This document shows, piece by piece, positions 8,203 to 15,995 of a stretch of 64,000 bases of DNA. The position numbers were made by a program, and so were the translations under genes. Below the pieces are notes generated by a model. That model saw only the letters and a list, made by a program, of their open reading frames with translations, did not search any database and was not told the origin of the DNA. This DNA comes from Bacillus taeanensis (GTDB taxonomy: Bacteria > Bacillota > Bacilli > Bacillales > UBA6769): contig NZ_QOCW01000017.1 of assembly GCF_003318295.1 (NCBI RefSeq), positions 34,830 to 98,829 on the forward strand. The letters are read 5' to 3'. Position 1 is the stretch's first letter. Each line of letters starts with the position of its first letter.

Positions 8203-9195
8203 TCAGCTTTTTATCGTTCTAGCTAGTGCACAGGATGTTCTTTCAGAAATTTTGGGTGATAACGTTTGACTTAGTGGAACAGAATTGGGATTTTTAATAT
8301 AATCTAACAATGTTTTCACCATATGTTTGGCAATTTCTTCAACAGGTACACCCACACTTGTTAATGGAATCTCTAAACTTTCCAACTGTGGGATATTATC
8401 GTAACTAATAACGGACATATCTTTTGGAATGATATAGTCCGCTTGTCTCAATGCACGGATAATTCCTGCACTGATGTCGTAACTTGACCCGATAATTGCA
8501 GTAGGCTTAAACGAAGATTTTAAAAGTTGAATCGTGGACATATATCCATCGTACCAATCCAGCCCTCTCGTATTGATTAAGTTATGATTACCAATCTTAA
8601 GTCCGAATTTTTCCATCGCTTGTTGAAAACCGTAACATTTTTCAACTTGTCTTTCGTCATTAAAAGAGAAGTCTCCAACAAATGCAATGTTTTCATGTCC
8701 GAGGTGGTATAAGTATTCAACGGCTGCATGCATGGCTTCTCTGTAATTTACATCAATAACAGGAATTGACTTATTTTCACTTACACCATAAGAAACAATG
8801 GGTAACGGGGAGGAGTTAGGCATACCAATGTTATCTTTATTAAATACAATCACACCGTCCACTTGGAAACGTTTGTACATTTCTATCGATTCTTCAATTG
8901 AGTCGATGGAAAGAATCATTTTATAGTTATGTTTGCTAACCTCTTCATTAATTTTCGTTACCAAGATAGATGGTGCAACACGTTCTAGTGTTGGCCATAT
9001 AAGGCCAATCACATTAGATTGTTTAGAGGCAAGTCTTTGAGCGGCGTAATTTGGCTCATAACCCAGCTCTCTTGCTAATTTTATAATTCTATCCTTTGTT
9101 TCTGGTTTAACAAGAGGACTATCATTTAAAGCTTTAGATACGGTTGAATGACTAACACCGATTTGTTTTGCGATATCCTTTATCGTTATTTTCAT
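8203..9195 (-). CDS. LacI-family transcriptional regulator
   Basis: A 330-residue repressor-type regulator. The N-terminal LacI helix-turn-helix is clear (ITIKDIAKQIGVSHSTVSKAL, residues 2-22), with a hinge helix (YAAQRLASKQSN) and then a periplasmic-binding-protein-like ligand domain (VIGLIWPT ... GVIVFNK ... HLGHENIAFVGD). It is divergent from dctP, with a 431-base shared upstream region that contains a perfect 20-base palindrome just upstream of its own start and a second near-copy. This layout suggests it controls itself and the dctPQM-GH31 genes. The effector is probably a sugar related to the GH31 product, but this is not shown. Confidence 0.9.
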   Translation of the reverse strand: MKITIKDIAKQIGVSHSTVSKALNDSPLVKPETKDRIIKLARELGYEPNYAAQRLASKQSNVIGLIWPTLERVAPSILVTKINEEVSKHNYKMILSIDSIEESIEMYKRFQVDGVIVFNKDNIGMPNSSPLPIVSYGVSENKSIPVIDVNYREAMHAAVEYLYHLGHENIAFVGDFSFNDERQVEKCYGFQQAMEKFGLKIGNHNLINTRGLDWYDGYMSTIQLLKSSFKPTAIIGSSYDISAGIIRALRQADYIIPKDMSVISYDNIPQLESLEIPLTSVGVPVEEIAKHMVKTLLDYIKNPNSVPLSQTLSPKISERTSCALARTIKS

Positions 9196-9240
9196 GAGAA
9201 TTCACCAACTGTTTATTATTTTGTACAAATAAATTATATA

Positions 9241-9260
9241 TTATAATCACGTGATTATAA
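9241..9260. promoter_or_regulatory. Operator 1: perfect 20-base palindrome
   Basis: TTATAATCAC followed by GTGATTATAA, with the central CG step usual for LacI-family operators. It lies 46 bases upstream of the lacI-type start codon. Confidence 0.65.
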
Positions 9261-9397
9261 AAATGAAAAAAAGTAATTTAATATTTATATTTTTACAGTA
9301 AAATGGCGATGTGTCAAACTATTCCAGGTTATTTAGTATAAAATCTTTAAGAAAGCGCTTGAAATGTTCTGTTTTATACAGTAAAATGAACATTGTA

Positions 9398-9413
9398 ATA
9401 ATCACGTTGTTAT
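9398..9413. promoter_or_regulatory. Operator 2: near-copy of the palindrome
   Basis: ATAATCACGTTGTTAT matches the central 16 bases of operator 1 (ATAATCACGTGATTAT) at 14 positions. The two sites are about 157 bases apart, compatible with looping between divergent promoters. Confidence 0.5.
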
Positions 9414-9457
9414 TATTGTTTTGAAAAGATTTAGAAGCATCCTTTTAAAGTGTTTTA

Positions 9458-9471
9458 TGAAAACGTTTTTT
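9458..9471. promoter_or_regulatory. Candidate cre site (CcpA)
   Basis: TGAAAACGTTTTTT fits the catabolite-responsive element TGAAARCGYTTWCW at 13 of 14 positions. A weaker GAAAGCGCTT core is at 9351-9360. Both lie upstream of dctP and suggest repression by preferred sugars. The 431-base gap holds these sites and the two operators; no clear -35/-10 pair was found. Confidence 0.5.
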
Positions 9472-9626
9472 ATATGATGGATAATAATGATAAGAGTTTA
9501 GCTCTCTTGTAAGTAATCTTTTCTTTCTATCGTTTAAATTACTTGTTTCATTAAACTGTTTTGAAAAGGATTACACCCCAACAGCGTATGTTTATTACAC
9601 AATTATAAAAATGGGAGGAATATTAA

Positions 9627-10661
9627 ATGAAATTGAAAAAAATATTATCAATAGCAGCAACAGGTATTGTATCTTTATCATTATTAGCTGGTTGTGGTGG
9701 AGATAATAATGCAAATAATGGAAGTTCAGAAGACGCTGGTGCAAAGCCTGTTACATTGCGTTTAGCACATAATCAGCCTGAAGATCATCCTGTTCATGCT
9801 TCATTAATGGAGTTATCTAAACTTACTGATGAAAATTCAGATGGAAGCGTAAAGGTTGAGATTTTTCCAAATGGACAATTAGGTCAAGAGCGTGATGTGA
9901 TTGAACTTGTAAAGTCAGGTACGCTTGATATGACAAAGGTAAGTGCGAGCGCATTGGAAGCGTTTGATTCAAACTACGGTATTTTTTCACTTCCATATAT
10001 ATTTCAAAGCAAAGAGCATTATTATGAAGTAATGGATAATAGTGAGGCTGTTCAAGAAATTTTCCAAGGTACAAAAGATGATGGATTCATTGCTATTGGT
10101 TGGTATGATGCGGGACAGCGCAGTATTTATACAGTTGACAAAAAAGTAACGTCTCCTGATGATATGAGTGGTTTGAAAATTCGCGTACAAGAAAGTCCAA
10201 CATCTATCTCAATGATTGAGGCGATGGGGGGAGCACCAACTCCGATGTCTTATGGTGAAGTTTACACATCTCTTCAACAAGGTGTTATTGATGGCGCTGA
10301 AAATAATGAAACAGCTTTAACGAATAGTAAACATGGTGAAGTTGCAAAGGCATACACGTATACAGAACATCAATATGTTCCTGATGTGTTAATTGTAAGC
10401 ACTGCCATGTGGGAAAAGCTGTCAGATGACCAGCGCAACGCAATTCAAGAGGCAGCCAAAGCTTCATCCGAAAGTCATAAAGATGCATGGAAAAAAGCAA
10501 TTGAAAAATCTGTTAATGCTTCAAAAGAAATGGGCGTAACATTTTATACAATTGATAAACAAGCGTTTATTGATGCAGCCTCTCCGCTGCATGAAGCATA
10601 TAAACAACAAAGTGAACAGAATGCAGCATTCTTTGATGACTTCCAAAGCTTTCTTAAATAA
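9627..10661 (+). CDS. dctP: TRAP transporter substrate-binding lipoprotein DctP
   Basis: The extracytoplasmic solute receptor of a TRAP transporter, 344 residues. A lipoprotein signal (MKLKKILSIA ... LSLLAGC, lipidated C23) tethers it outside the membrane. The body has DctP-family features: LRLAHNQPEDHPVH at the start of the mature domain, FPNGQLGQERDVIELVKSG, GLKIRVQESP with the arginine that usually binds a substrate carboxylate, and EVYTSLQQGVIDGAENN. GGGAGGAATATTAA precedes the ATG. First gene of dctPQM. TRAP receptors mostly bind organic acids or acidic sugars; the ligand here is not determined. Confidence 0.92.
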   Translation: MKLKKILSIAATGIVSLSLLAGCGGDNNANNGSSEDAGAKPVTLRLAHNQPEDHPVHASLMELSKLTDENSDGSVKVEIFPNGQLGQERDVIELVKSGTLDMTKVSASALEAFDSNYGIFSLPYIFQSKEHYYEVMDNSEAVQEIFQGTKDDGFIAIGWYDAGQRSIYTVDKKVTSPDDMSGLKIRVQESPTSISMIEAMGGAPTPMSYGEVYTSLQQGVIDGAENNETALTNSKHGEVAKAYTYTEHQYVPDVLIVSTAMWEKLSDDQRNAIQEAAKASSESHKDAWKKAIEKSVNASKEMGVTFYTIDKQAFIDAASPLHEAYKQQSEQNAAFFDDFQSFLK

Positions 10662-10683
10662 TAAATAGGAAGGACGAAATAGG

Positions 10684-10720
10684 CCTCTATTTCTGATAGG
10701 TTCATCTTCAGAAATAGAGG
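10684..10720 (+). terminator. Intercistronic hairpin between dctP and dctQ
   Basis: Perfect 12-base arms CCTCTATTTCTG and CAGAAATAGAGG with a 13-base loop. No long T-run follows, so it may cause partial termination or protect the dctP message, giving more binding protein than membrane subunits. Confidence 0.55.
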
Positions 10721-10752
10721 TTTAAAAAATAGGAAGAGAAGGTGAAAATCCT

Positions 10753-11232
10753 ATGAGAGAAATAATAGATAGGGTTACAGCGTTTTTAACATGTTCTTTA
10801 ATGATCGTGATGGTTTTTATTGCTTGTTGGCAAGTATTTACTCGTTTTGTTTTAAGTGCACCTAGTACAATATCAGAGGAGTTTTTAAGGTATTCTCTTA
10901 TTTGGCTGACTATGGTTGGTTCAGCTTATGCATACGGAAAGAAGAAACATTTAGCTGTTGTTTTTGCTGCTCGAAAAATACCTGTAAAATATCAATTATT
11001 CGTTCATTTGCTCGTTGAAGCAATTGTTATATTGTTTATTGTTGTTGTTCTCCTTTTTGGAGGGACAAAAGCATATCAAAATGCAATTGGACAAGTTTCA
11101 TCTGCTATTGGGATGCCAATGGAGTATTTATATTTAAGCCTTATCGTATCAGGGGTTTTATTTTTATTTTATTCCATTCTTCATATAAAAGATTATTTCG
11201 TAAAACATAAGCAAATGTCGCAGATGAACTAA
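10753..11232 (+). CDS. dctQ: TRAP transporter small membrane subunit DctQ
   Basis: A 159-residue protein with four predicted membrane helices, typical of the TRAP small subunit. The usual motif region after the first helix is visible (ACWQVFTRFVLSAPSTISEEFLRYSLIWLTMVG), and the family-typical KKHLAV segment follows. GGAAGAGAAGGTG precedes the ATG. It lies between dctP and dctM and should form the DctQM membrane complex with the latter. Confidence 0.9.
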   Translation: MREIIDRVTAFLTCSLMIVMVFIACWQVFTRFVLSAPSTISEEFLRYSLIWLTMVGSAYAYGKKKHLAVVFAARKIPVKYQLFVHLLVEAIVILFIVVVLLFGGTKAYQNAIGQVSSAIGMPMEYLYLSLIVSGVLFLFYSILHIKDYFVKHKQMSQMN

Positions 11233-11273
11233 AATCTACAGCTTTAGATAGTGAGTAAAAAGGAGTGAACATC

Positions 11274-12569
11274 ATGGCATTACAAGCAGGTCTTGTTTTA
11301 GTTATTGTATTTGTACTTATGCTTGTTTTAAGTGTCCCTATTTCGGTAAGTATTGTAATTGCCTCTATGGCTGCTATTTTTATCGTTTTGCCGATGGATA
11401 TGGCTGTATTTACTTCAGCACAAAAAATTGTGACTGGTCTTGATAGCTTTACATTGTTAGCTGTTCCTTTTTTTATTCTTTCAGGAATTTTAATGAATAA
11501 TGGTGGAATCGCTGAACGTCTTATAAATTTTGCAAAGGTGCTAGTTGGAAAAATGCCAGGTTCTTTAGGACATGCGAATGTACTAGGAAACATGCTGTTT
11601 GGGTCTCTGTCAGGTTCATCTGTTGCAGCTGCAGCGGCAATTGGTGGTGTAATGGGGCCATTGCAAAAAAAAGAAGGATATGACCCGAAATTTTCAGCTG
11701 CTGTAAATATTGCTTCTGCACCTACCGGATTAATTATCCCTCCGAGTGGTACGTTAATTATTTATTCTCTAGTAAGTGGGGGAACATCAGTAGCTGCCTT
11801 ATTTATTGCAGGTTATTTACCAGGATTTTTATGGGGCTTAGCATGTATGGTTGTTGGTTTTATTATTGCAAAGCGTAGAAAATACCCTGTATCAGAAAGA
11901 GTTCCTTTAAAAGTAGCTCTTAAAACGTTTCTAGAGGCCATTCCAAGCTTAATGTTGATTGTGATTGTGATAGGCGGGATTTTAGGTGGGGTGTTCACCG
12001 CCACTGAAGCTGCGGCAGTAGCAGTAGCCTATACATTTATTTTAGCTATGATTTACCGTACGGTTAAAATTTCAGATATTCCTAGAATAATAATGGAGGC
12101 AGTCGAAATTACCTCTGTTATTATGCTGCTTGTAGCTGCTTCTTCTATTATGTCATGGGTCATGGCTTTTACAGGTATTCCTACTGTAATTAGTGAAATG
12201 ATTATGAGTATTTCTGACAACCCAATTATTATTCTTCTAATTCTAAATATATTCTTATTATTTATAGGGACATTTATGGATATTACGCCAGCCGTACTTA
12301 TTTTTACGCCAATTTTCTTACCAATTGTTACAAGTTTTGGCATGGATCCCATTCATTTTGGAATTATGTTAGTCATGAATTTAAGTATCGGAAATATTAC
12401 ACCTCCTGTAGGCAGTGCGTTATTTGTTGGAGCAAGTATTGCCAATTTAGATTTAGAGGACGTTATAAAACCGCTTATCCCATTTTATTTTGTGATTATT
12501 ATCGTTCTGCTTCTTGTGACGTATATACCACAAATTAGTATGGTTCTGCCAAAGTTGTTCGGTTATTAA
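11274..12569 (+). CDS. dctM: TRAP transporter large permease subunit DctM
   Basis: The sodium-coupled transport subunit of the TRAP system, 431 residues, with about a dozen hydrophobic helices. Family motifs include LAVPFFILSGILMNNGGIAERLI, GSLSGSSVAAAAAIGG and IIPPSGTLIIYSL in the N-terminal half, and the repeat-related MDITPAVLIFTPIFLPI and NITPPVG in the C-terminal half. The ATG at 11274 is chosen over the in-frame GTG at 11265 because AAGGAG lies 8 bases before the ATG and abuts the GTG. Third gene of the operon. Confidence 0.93.
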   Translation: MALQAGLVLVIVFVLMLVLSVPISVSIVIASMAAIFIVLPMDMAVFTSAQKIVTGLDSFTLLAVPFFILSGILMNNGGIAERLINFAKVLVGKMPGSLGHANVLGNMLFGSLSGSSVAAAAAIGGVMGPLQKKEGYDPKFSAAVNIASAPTGLIIPPSGTLIIYSLVSGGTSVAALFIAGYLPGFLWGLACMVVGFIIAKRRKYPVSERVPLKVALKTFLEAIPSLMLIVIVIGGILGGVFTATEAAAVAVAYTFILAMIYRTVKISDIPRIIMEAVEITSVIMLLVAASSIMSWVMAFTGIPTVISEMIMSISDNPIIILLILNIFLLFIGTFMDITPAVLIFTPIFLPIVTSFGMDPIHFGIMLVMNLSIGNITPPVGSALFVGASIANLDLEDVIKPLIPFYFVIIIVLLLVTYIPQISMVLPKLFGY

Positions 12570-12693
12570 TGAGATCTAAGATCGTATTGGCAAGTTAGTA
12601 ATTCGCTAACTTATTTATAAATGAAATGACTGTAAGATCGGTGCAAACCATTTGAATTTTAATAACAGATAACTATAAGAAAAGGTGAGTTTG

Positions 12694-15096
12694 ATGTCTT
12701 TAAAAGAAAATTATCAATTTCAATTTTTGGATGAAAAAAGTAATATATTAACGTTCCAATTGGAAGGTTCAGAAGTTACAGCAAAAGTCATTGTATTAGA
12801 AGAAGATATGATTCGAGTAGTAATGACGAAAAGTGAACAACTTGAGGTCAATAAAACATGGCTTGTTGCTCCGGGAATGGATGACGTTCCTTTAAAAGGT
12901 AGAGATCGTTTTGACTTATCACCGTTTTCATTACCGCAATATATTTTTCGGAATGAAGGAAATAATGTTACGATTGAAACAAAAAAGTTAAAATTGCATA
13001 TTGATTTAGATGGCTTTAAAGTCACTTGGTTTTCAATAGATGGTAATGGGAATATGCAGCAAATTGCTGCTGATCGAAATACACAGGCTTATAATTTTGA
13101 TGGTTCATTAGGTGAGGGAATCTTCCATTACTTACAGCGGGACAAAAATGAACAGTATTTTGGGCTTGGTGAGAAAAGTGGAGAAATGGATCGTTATGGA
13201 AAACGATATCGTATGTTAAGTATAGATCCGATGGGCTATGATGCTCAATACACAGATCCATTATACAAACATATTCCATTTTATATTACTAGAAATAATC
13301 AAACAGGAATTTCTTTTGGTATTTTCTATGATAATATGGCACAAAGTATTTTTGATATGGGAAATGAAATGGATAATTATCATGGGTGGTATCGTTATTA
13401 TCAATCCATGGCTGGAGATTTAGACTACTATGTGATTCTGGGCCCGGAAGTAAAGGATGTTGTAAAAAAATATTCTTGGTTAACTGGTAAAACAATTTTT
13501 GCCCCGAAATGGAGCTTTGGATATTCAGGTTCAACGATGACTTATACAGATGCGCCTGATGCACAAAATCAATTAAAAAAGTTTATAGACCAGTGTGAAG
13601 AACATGATATTATTTGTGATTCTTTTCAATTATCTTCTGGATATACATCCATTGAAGATAAGCGCTATGTATTTAACTGGAATACGGATAAGTTTCCAGA
13701 TCCTAAAGGATTTATAAATGAGTATCATGAAAAAGGTGTAAAACTTTGCGCGAATATTAAACCGGCTTTGCTAAAAGATCACCCTGTTTTTAATGAATTA
13801 AAGGAAGAAAAAAAGTTTATTATGAATGACCATGGAGAAGTTGAAATGGCTCAGTTTTGGGATGAAGTCGGTGCATATCTTGATTTTACCAATGAAGAGT
13901 CAGTGAATTGGTGGAAGCAAAAGGTAACAGAGCAGCTTTTAGAATATGGCATTGATTCCACTTGGAATGATAATAATGAATTTGAAATTTGGTCAAAAAA
14001 TACAATTGTAGATGGATTTGGGGAGAAATTAAGTTTTGAAGCTTTACGTTCCCTGCAGCCGCTTCTTATGATGAAGGCTTCTTATGAAGCACAAAAGGAA
14101 TTCGCTCCCGAAATTAGACCGTATTTAATTTCTAGATCTGGAAGTCCAGGCATGCAGCGCTATGTACAAACATGGTCTGGAGATAACTATACGAGTTGGA
14201 AATCCTTAAAATACAATATTAAGATGGGACTTGGATTAAGCTTGTCAGGTATTTATAATATTGGTCATGATATCGGAGGATTCTCAGGACCGGCTCCGGA
14301 ACCGGAATTATTAGTAAGATGGGTACAAAATGGGATTTTCCATCCGCGTTTTACGATCCATTCATGGAATGAGGATCAATCGGTTAATGTGCCTTGGATG
14401 TATGAAGAGACAACGGAGTTAATCCGTGATTTAATTAAGTTCCGTCAGCGTATCATTCCTTATCTATATAATGCTTTGTACAAAGCACATGAAAAGTATG
14501 AGCCAATCCTACGTCCAACTTTTTATGAGTTTGAGTCAGATGACAAAACATTTGAAGAGAATGATGATTTCATGTTAGGTGAATCCATACTTGTAGCTTC
14601 AGTTGTGGAAGAAGGACAAAGAGAAAGAGCTGTTTACCTGCCAAAACATGAAGCAGGCTGGTATGATTTCCACACTTCTGAGTGGTATGAAGGTGGTCAA
14701 ACGGTTACGATCCCGGCACCATTAGAATATAATCCTTTATTAATTAAAGCTGGAAGTATGATTCCGATTAATGATGCAGATTCCTCATTTGAAAGTAAGG
14801 AAAAGGATGAAAGGGGCTTCTTGTTATTCCCGCATAAGAAGAAGTCAGGAAGCACGTCCTATGATCTTTTTGAGGATGATGGTATTTCAGCAAATTATCA
14901 AGAAAATCATACGATCGTTTCCGTTCAAATGAATGCTGATTCTGAAGCAATTCATGTAACCTACAGAATTGAAGGGGAATACAAGCTTCCATATGAGAGC
15001 CTTCGTTTCTATTTACCTGAAAACGAAGACCGAAAATTGTTTGTGAACGGAGAGGAAGTCGCAATGGAAAATAACCATTGTGTTGTAGCATTATAA
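12694..15096 (+). CDS. Glycoside hydrolase family 31 protein
   Basis: A predicted retaining alpha-glycosidase of 800 residues without a signal peptide, so probably cytoplasmic. The GH31 barrel starts near residue 270 (KTIFAPKWSFGYSGSTMTY). The catalytic nucleophile is D426 in WNDNNEFE and the acid/base is D497 in TWSGDN. An N-terminal beta-sandwich (about 1-265) and a C-terminal beta region (about 650-800) flank it. ATG at 12694 follows AAGGTGA; an in-frame GTG 9 bases upstream is less likely. It follows dctM by 124 bases and probably cleaves the compound brought in by the TRAP system. GH31 includes alpha-glucosidases, alpha-xylosidases and sulfoquinovosidases; specificity is not readable here. 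Confidence 0.9.
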   Translation: MSLKENYQFQFLDEKSNILTFQLEGSEVTAKVIVLEEDMIRVVMTKSEQLEVNKTWLVAPGMDDVPLKGRDRFDLSPFSLPQYIFRNEGNNVTIETKKLKLHIDLDGFKVTWFSIDGNGNMQQIAADRNTQAYNFDGSLGEGIFHYLQRDKNEQYFGLGEKSGEMDRYGKRYRMLSIDPMGYDAQYTDPLYKHIPFYITRNNQTGISFGIFYDNMAQSIFDMGNEMDNYHGWYRYYQSMAGDLDYYVILGPEVKDVVKKYSWLTGKTIFAPKWSFGYSGSTMTYTDAPDAQNQLKKFIDQCEEHDIICDSFQLSSGYTSIEDKRYVFNWNTDKFPDPKGFINEYHEKGVKLCANIKPALLKDHPVFNELKEEKKFIMNDHGEVEMAQFWDEVGAYLDFTNEESVNWWKQKVTEQLLEYGIDSTWNDNNEFEIWSKNTIVDGFGEKLSFEALRSLQPLLMMKASYEAQKEFAPEIRPYLISRSGSPGMQRYVQTWSGDNYTSWKSLKYNIKMGLGLSLSGIYNIGHDIGGFSGPAPEPELLVRWVQNGIFHPRFTIHSWNEDQSVNVPWMYEETTELIRDLIKFRQRIIPYLYNALYKAHEKYEPILRPTFYEFESDDKTFEENDDFMLGESILVASVVEEGQRERAVYLPKHEAGWYDFHTSEWYEGGQTVTIPAPLEYNPLLIKAGSMIPINDADSSFESKEKDERGFLLFPHKKKSGSTSYDLFEDDGISANYQENHTIVSVQMNADSEAIHVTYRIEGEYKLPYESLRFYLPENEDRKLFVNGEEVAMENNHCVVAL

Positions 15097-15101
15097 AAAA
15101 T

Positions 15102-15134
15102 AAAGAGGGGACATAATAAACATCCCCCTCTTTT
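15102..15134 (+). terminator. Intrinsic terminator after the GH31 gene
   Basis: AAAGAGGGG pairs with CCCCTCTTT around an ACATAATAAACATC loop, followed by T's. It ends the dctPQM-GH31 unit just before the tdk remnant. Confidence 0.8.
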
Positions 15135-15156
15135 CTTATGTTAAAAATATACAAAA

Positions 15157-15279
15157 TATGAAAAGCCAATTATTTTAGTTGGTGCTGCCGAATCATATGA
15201 ACCGCGGTGCCGTCACTGCCATGAAGTACCCGGCAAGCCCTATAAAGCAAAGAAAAGTGAAATCATAACGGAAATATAG
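15157..15279 (+). pseudogene. Remnant of the tdk 3' end
   Basis: 41 codons ending in TAG that match tdk 7196-7318 without gaps: 110 of 123 bases are identical, and 10 of the 13 differences are at third codon positions, changing only three amino acids. It keeps the zinc motif CRHCH and the tail KAKKSEII. There is no start codon or ribosome site in frame. The synonymous pattern means the two tails diverged while both were functional, so this is likely the original 3' end displaced when the accessory block arrived with its own tail, or the reverse. Confidence 0.9.
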
Positions 15280-15284
15280 AGAAG

Positions 15285-15310
15285 AAGCTGCCGATTTGGC
15301 AGCTTTTTTC
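15285..15310 (+). terminator. Terminator belonging to the tdk remnant
   Basis: AAGCTGCC (15285-15292) pairs with GGCAGCTT (15298-15305) and continues into a T-run; near-copy of the tdk terminator. Confidence 0.75.
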
Positions 15311-15412
15311 GGTTCTATCCTATTTCATACGATAAGCCAAGTTTTTCTAATTAAAAAGATTTTCTACATAAAAATAAAAATTAGGGCACCTTAAAAGTAG
15401 GAGGTGTATAGC

Positions 15413-15874
15413 TTGAAGATTATGTGTGCATTCACTTTAACCGCTGTTCTTTTGCTTGGTGCCTGTTCGCCTGTAGAGCCGCCGCAAGCACAGTCTAATG
15501 ATACAACTGGTGTGTTGGATGTTGGTTACAATAATCAGTTAAACAATGAAGAAGAGCTTGACGAAATTTCAGATGGAGGAAGAGGAGTGCAGTACAGTTT
15601 CGACACGAACCAAAATCCTCATCATTATCGAAATTTATCGGATAAACGCTTTACAATTAGTGATGATCAAGATAAAATTCGCGCGCTTGTAAATCGAACA
15701 AATTTTGCAAAGCCAACAACGGTTTCAATTGTTGGAAATCATGCCTGGGTGAACGTCACGCTTACAGGTAATCCATCGAAAGCCCAGCGGCAAAACAGAA
15801 TTCAAGAACTGGAGCAGGCGATTCAACAAGAAGTACCTCGCTACCGCATTCATCTGCGGGTAAATAATAACTAA
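15413..15874 (+). CDS. YhcN/YlaJ-family sporulation lipoprotein
   Basis: A 153-residue predicted lipoprotein: hydrophobic start and lipobox LLLGAC, then a Pro/Gln/Asn-rich linker. The C-terminal part (KIRALVNRTNFAKPTTVSIVG, NHAWVNVTL) has the feel of the spore YhcN/YlaJ family, found in forespore or spore membranes. TTG at 15413 lies 8 bases after AGGAGG and is preferred over GTG at 15404, which overlaps the site; ATG at 15422 is also possible. A terminator follows directly. Confidence 0.75.
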   Translation: MKIMCAFTLTAVLLLGACSPVEPPQAQSNDTTGVLDVGYNNQLNNEEELDEISDGGRGVQYSFDTNQNPHHYRNLSDKRFTISDDQDKIRALVNRTNFAKPTTVSIVGNHAWVNVTLTGNPSKAQRQNRIQELEQAIQQEVPRYRIHLRVNNN

Positions 15875-15902
15875 CCTCGACAGCCTTTGTCGAGGCTTTT
15901 TA
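15875..15902 (+). terminator. Intrinsic terminator
   Basis: CCTCGACA pairs with TGTCGAGG, followed by CTTTTT. Confidence 0.8.
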
Positions 15903-15995
15903 TGGTGAATGATTAAGAGAGATTGCTTTTAACGTGCAGGAGTTTGCTGAAGGAATAGGGAATATAGAAGTAAACTTTCCTTCAAAGGTGATAAA

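Larger units (their letters stand above)
7351..15156. other. Accessory block inserted at the tdk 3' end (HPr-like, LacI, TRAP, GH31)
   Basis: Everything between the tdk terminator and the second tdk tail. It carries an HPr-like gene and a LacI regulator on the minus strand and dctPQM plus a family 31 glycosidase on the plus strand. In B. subtilis no such genes lie in this position. The duplicated tdk tail at both edges (7196-7350 and 15157-15310) supports acquisition as a unit. No integrase, transposase or short terminal repeat is seen inside. Confidence 0.65.
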
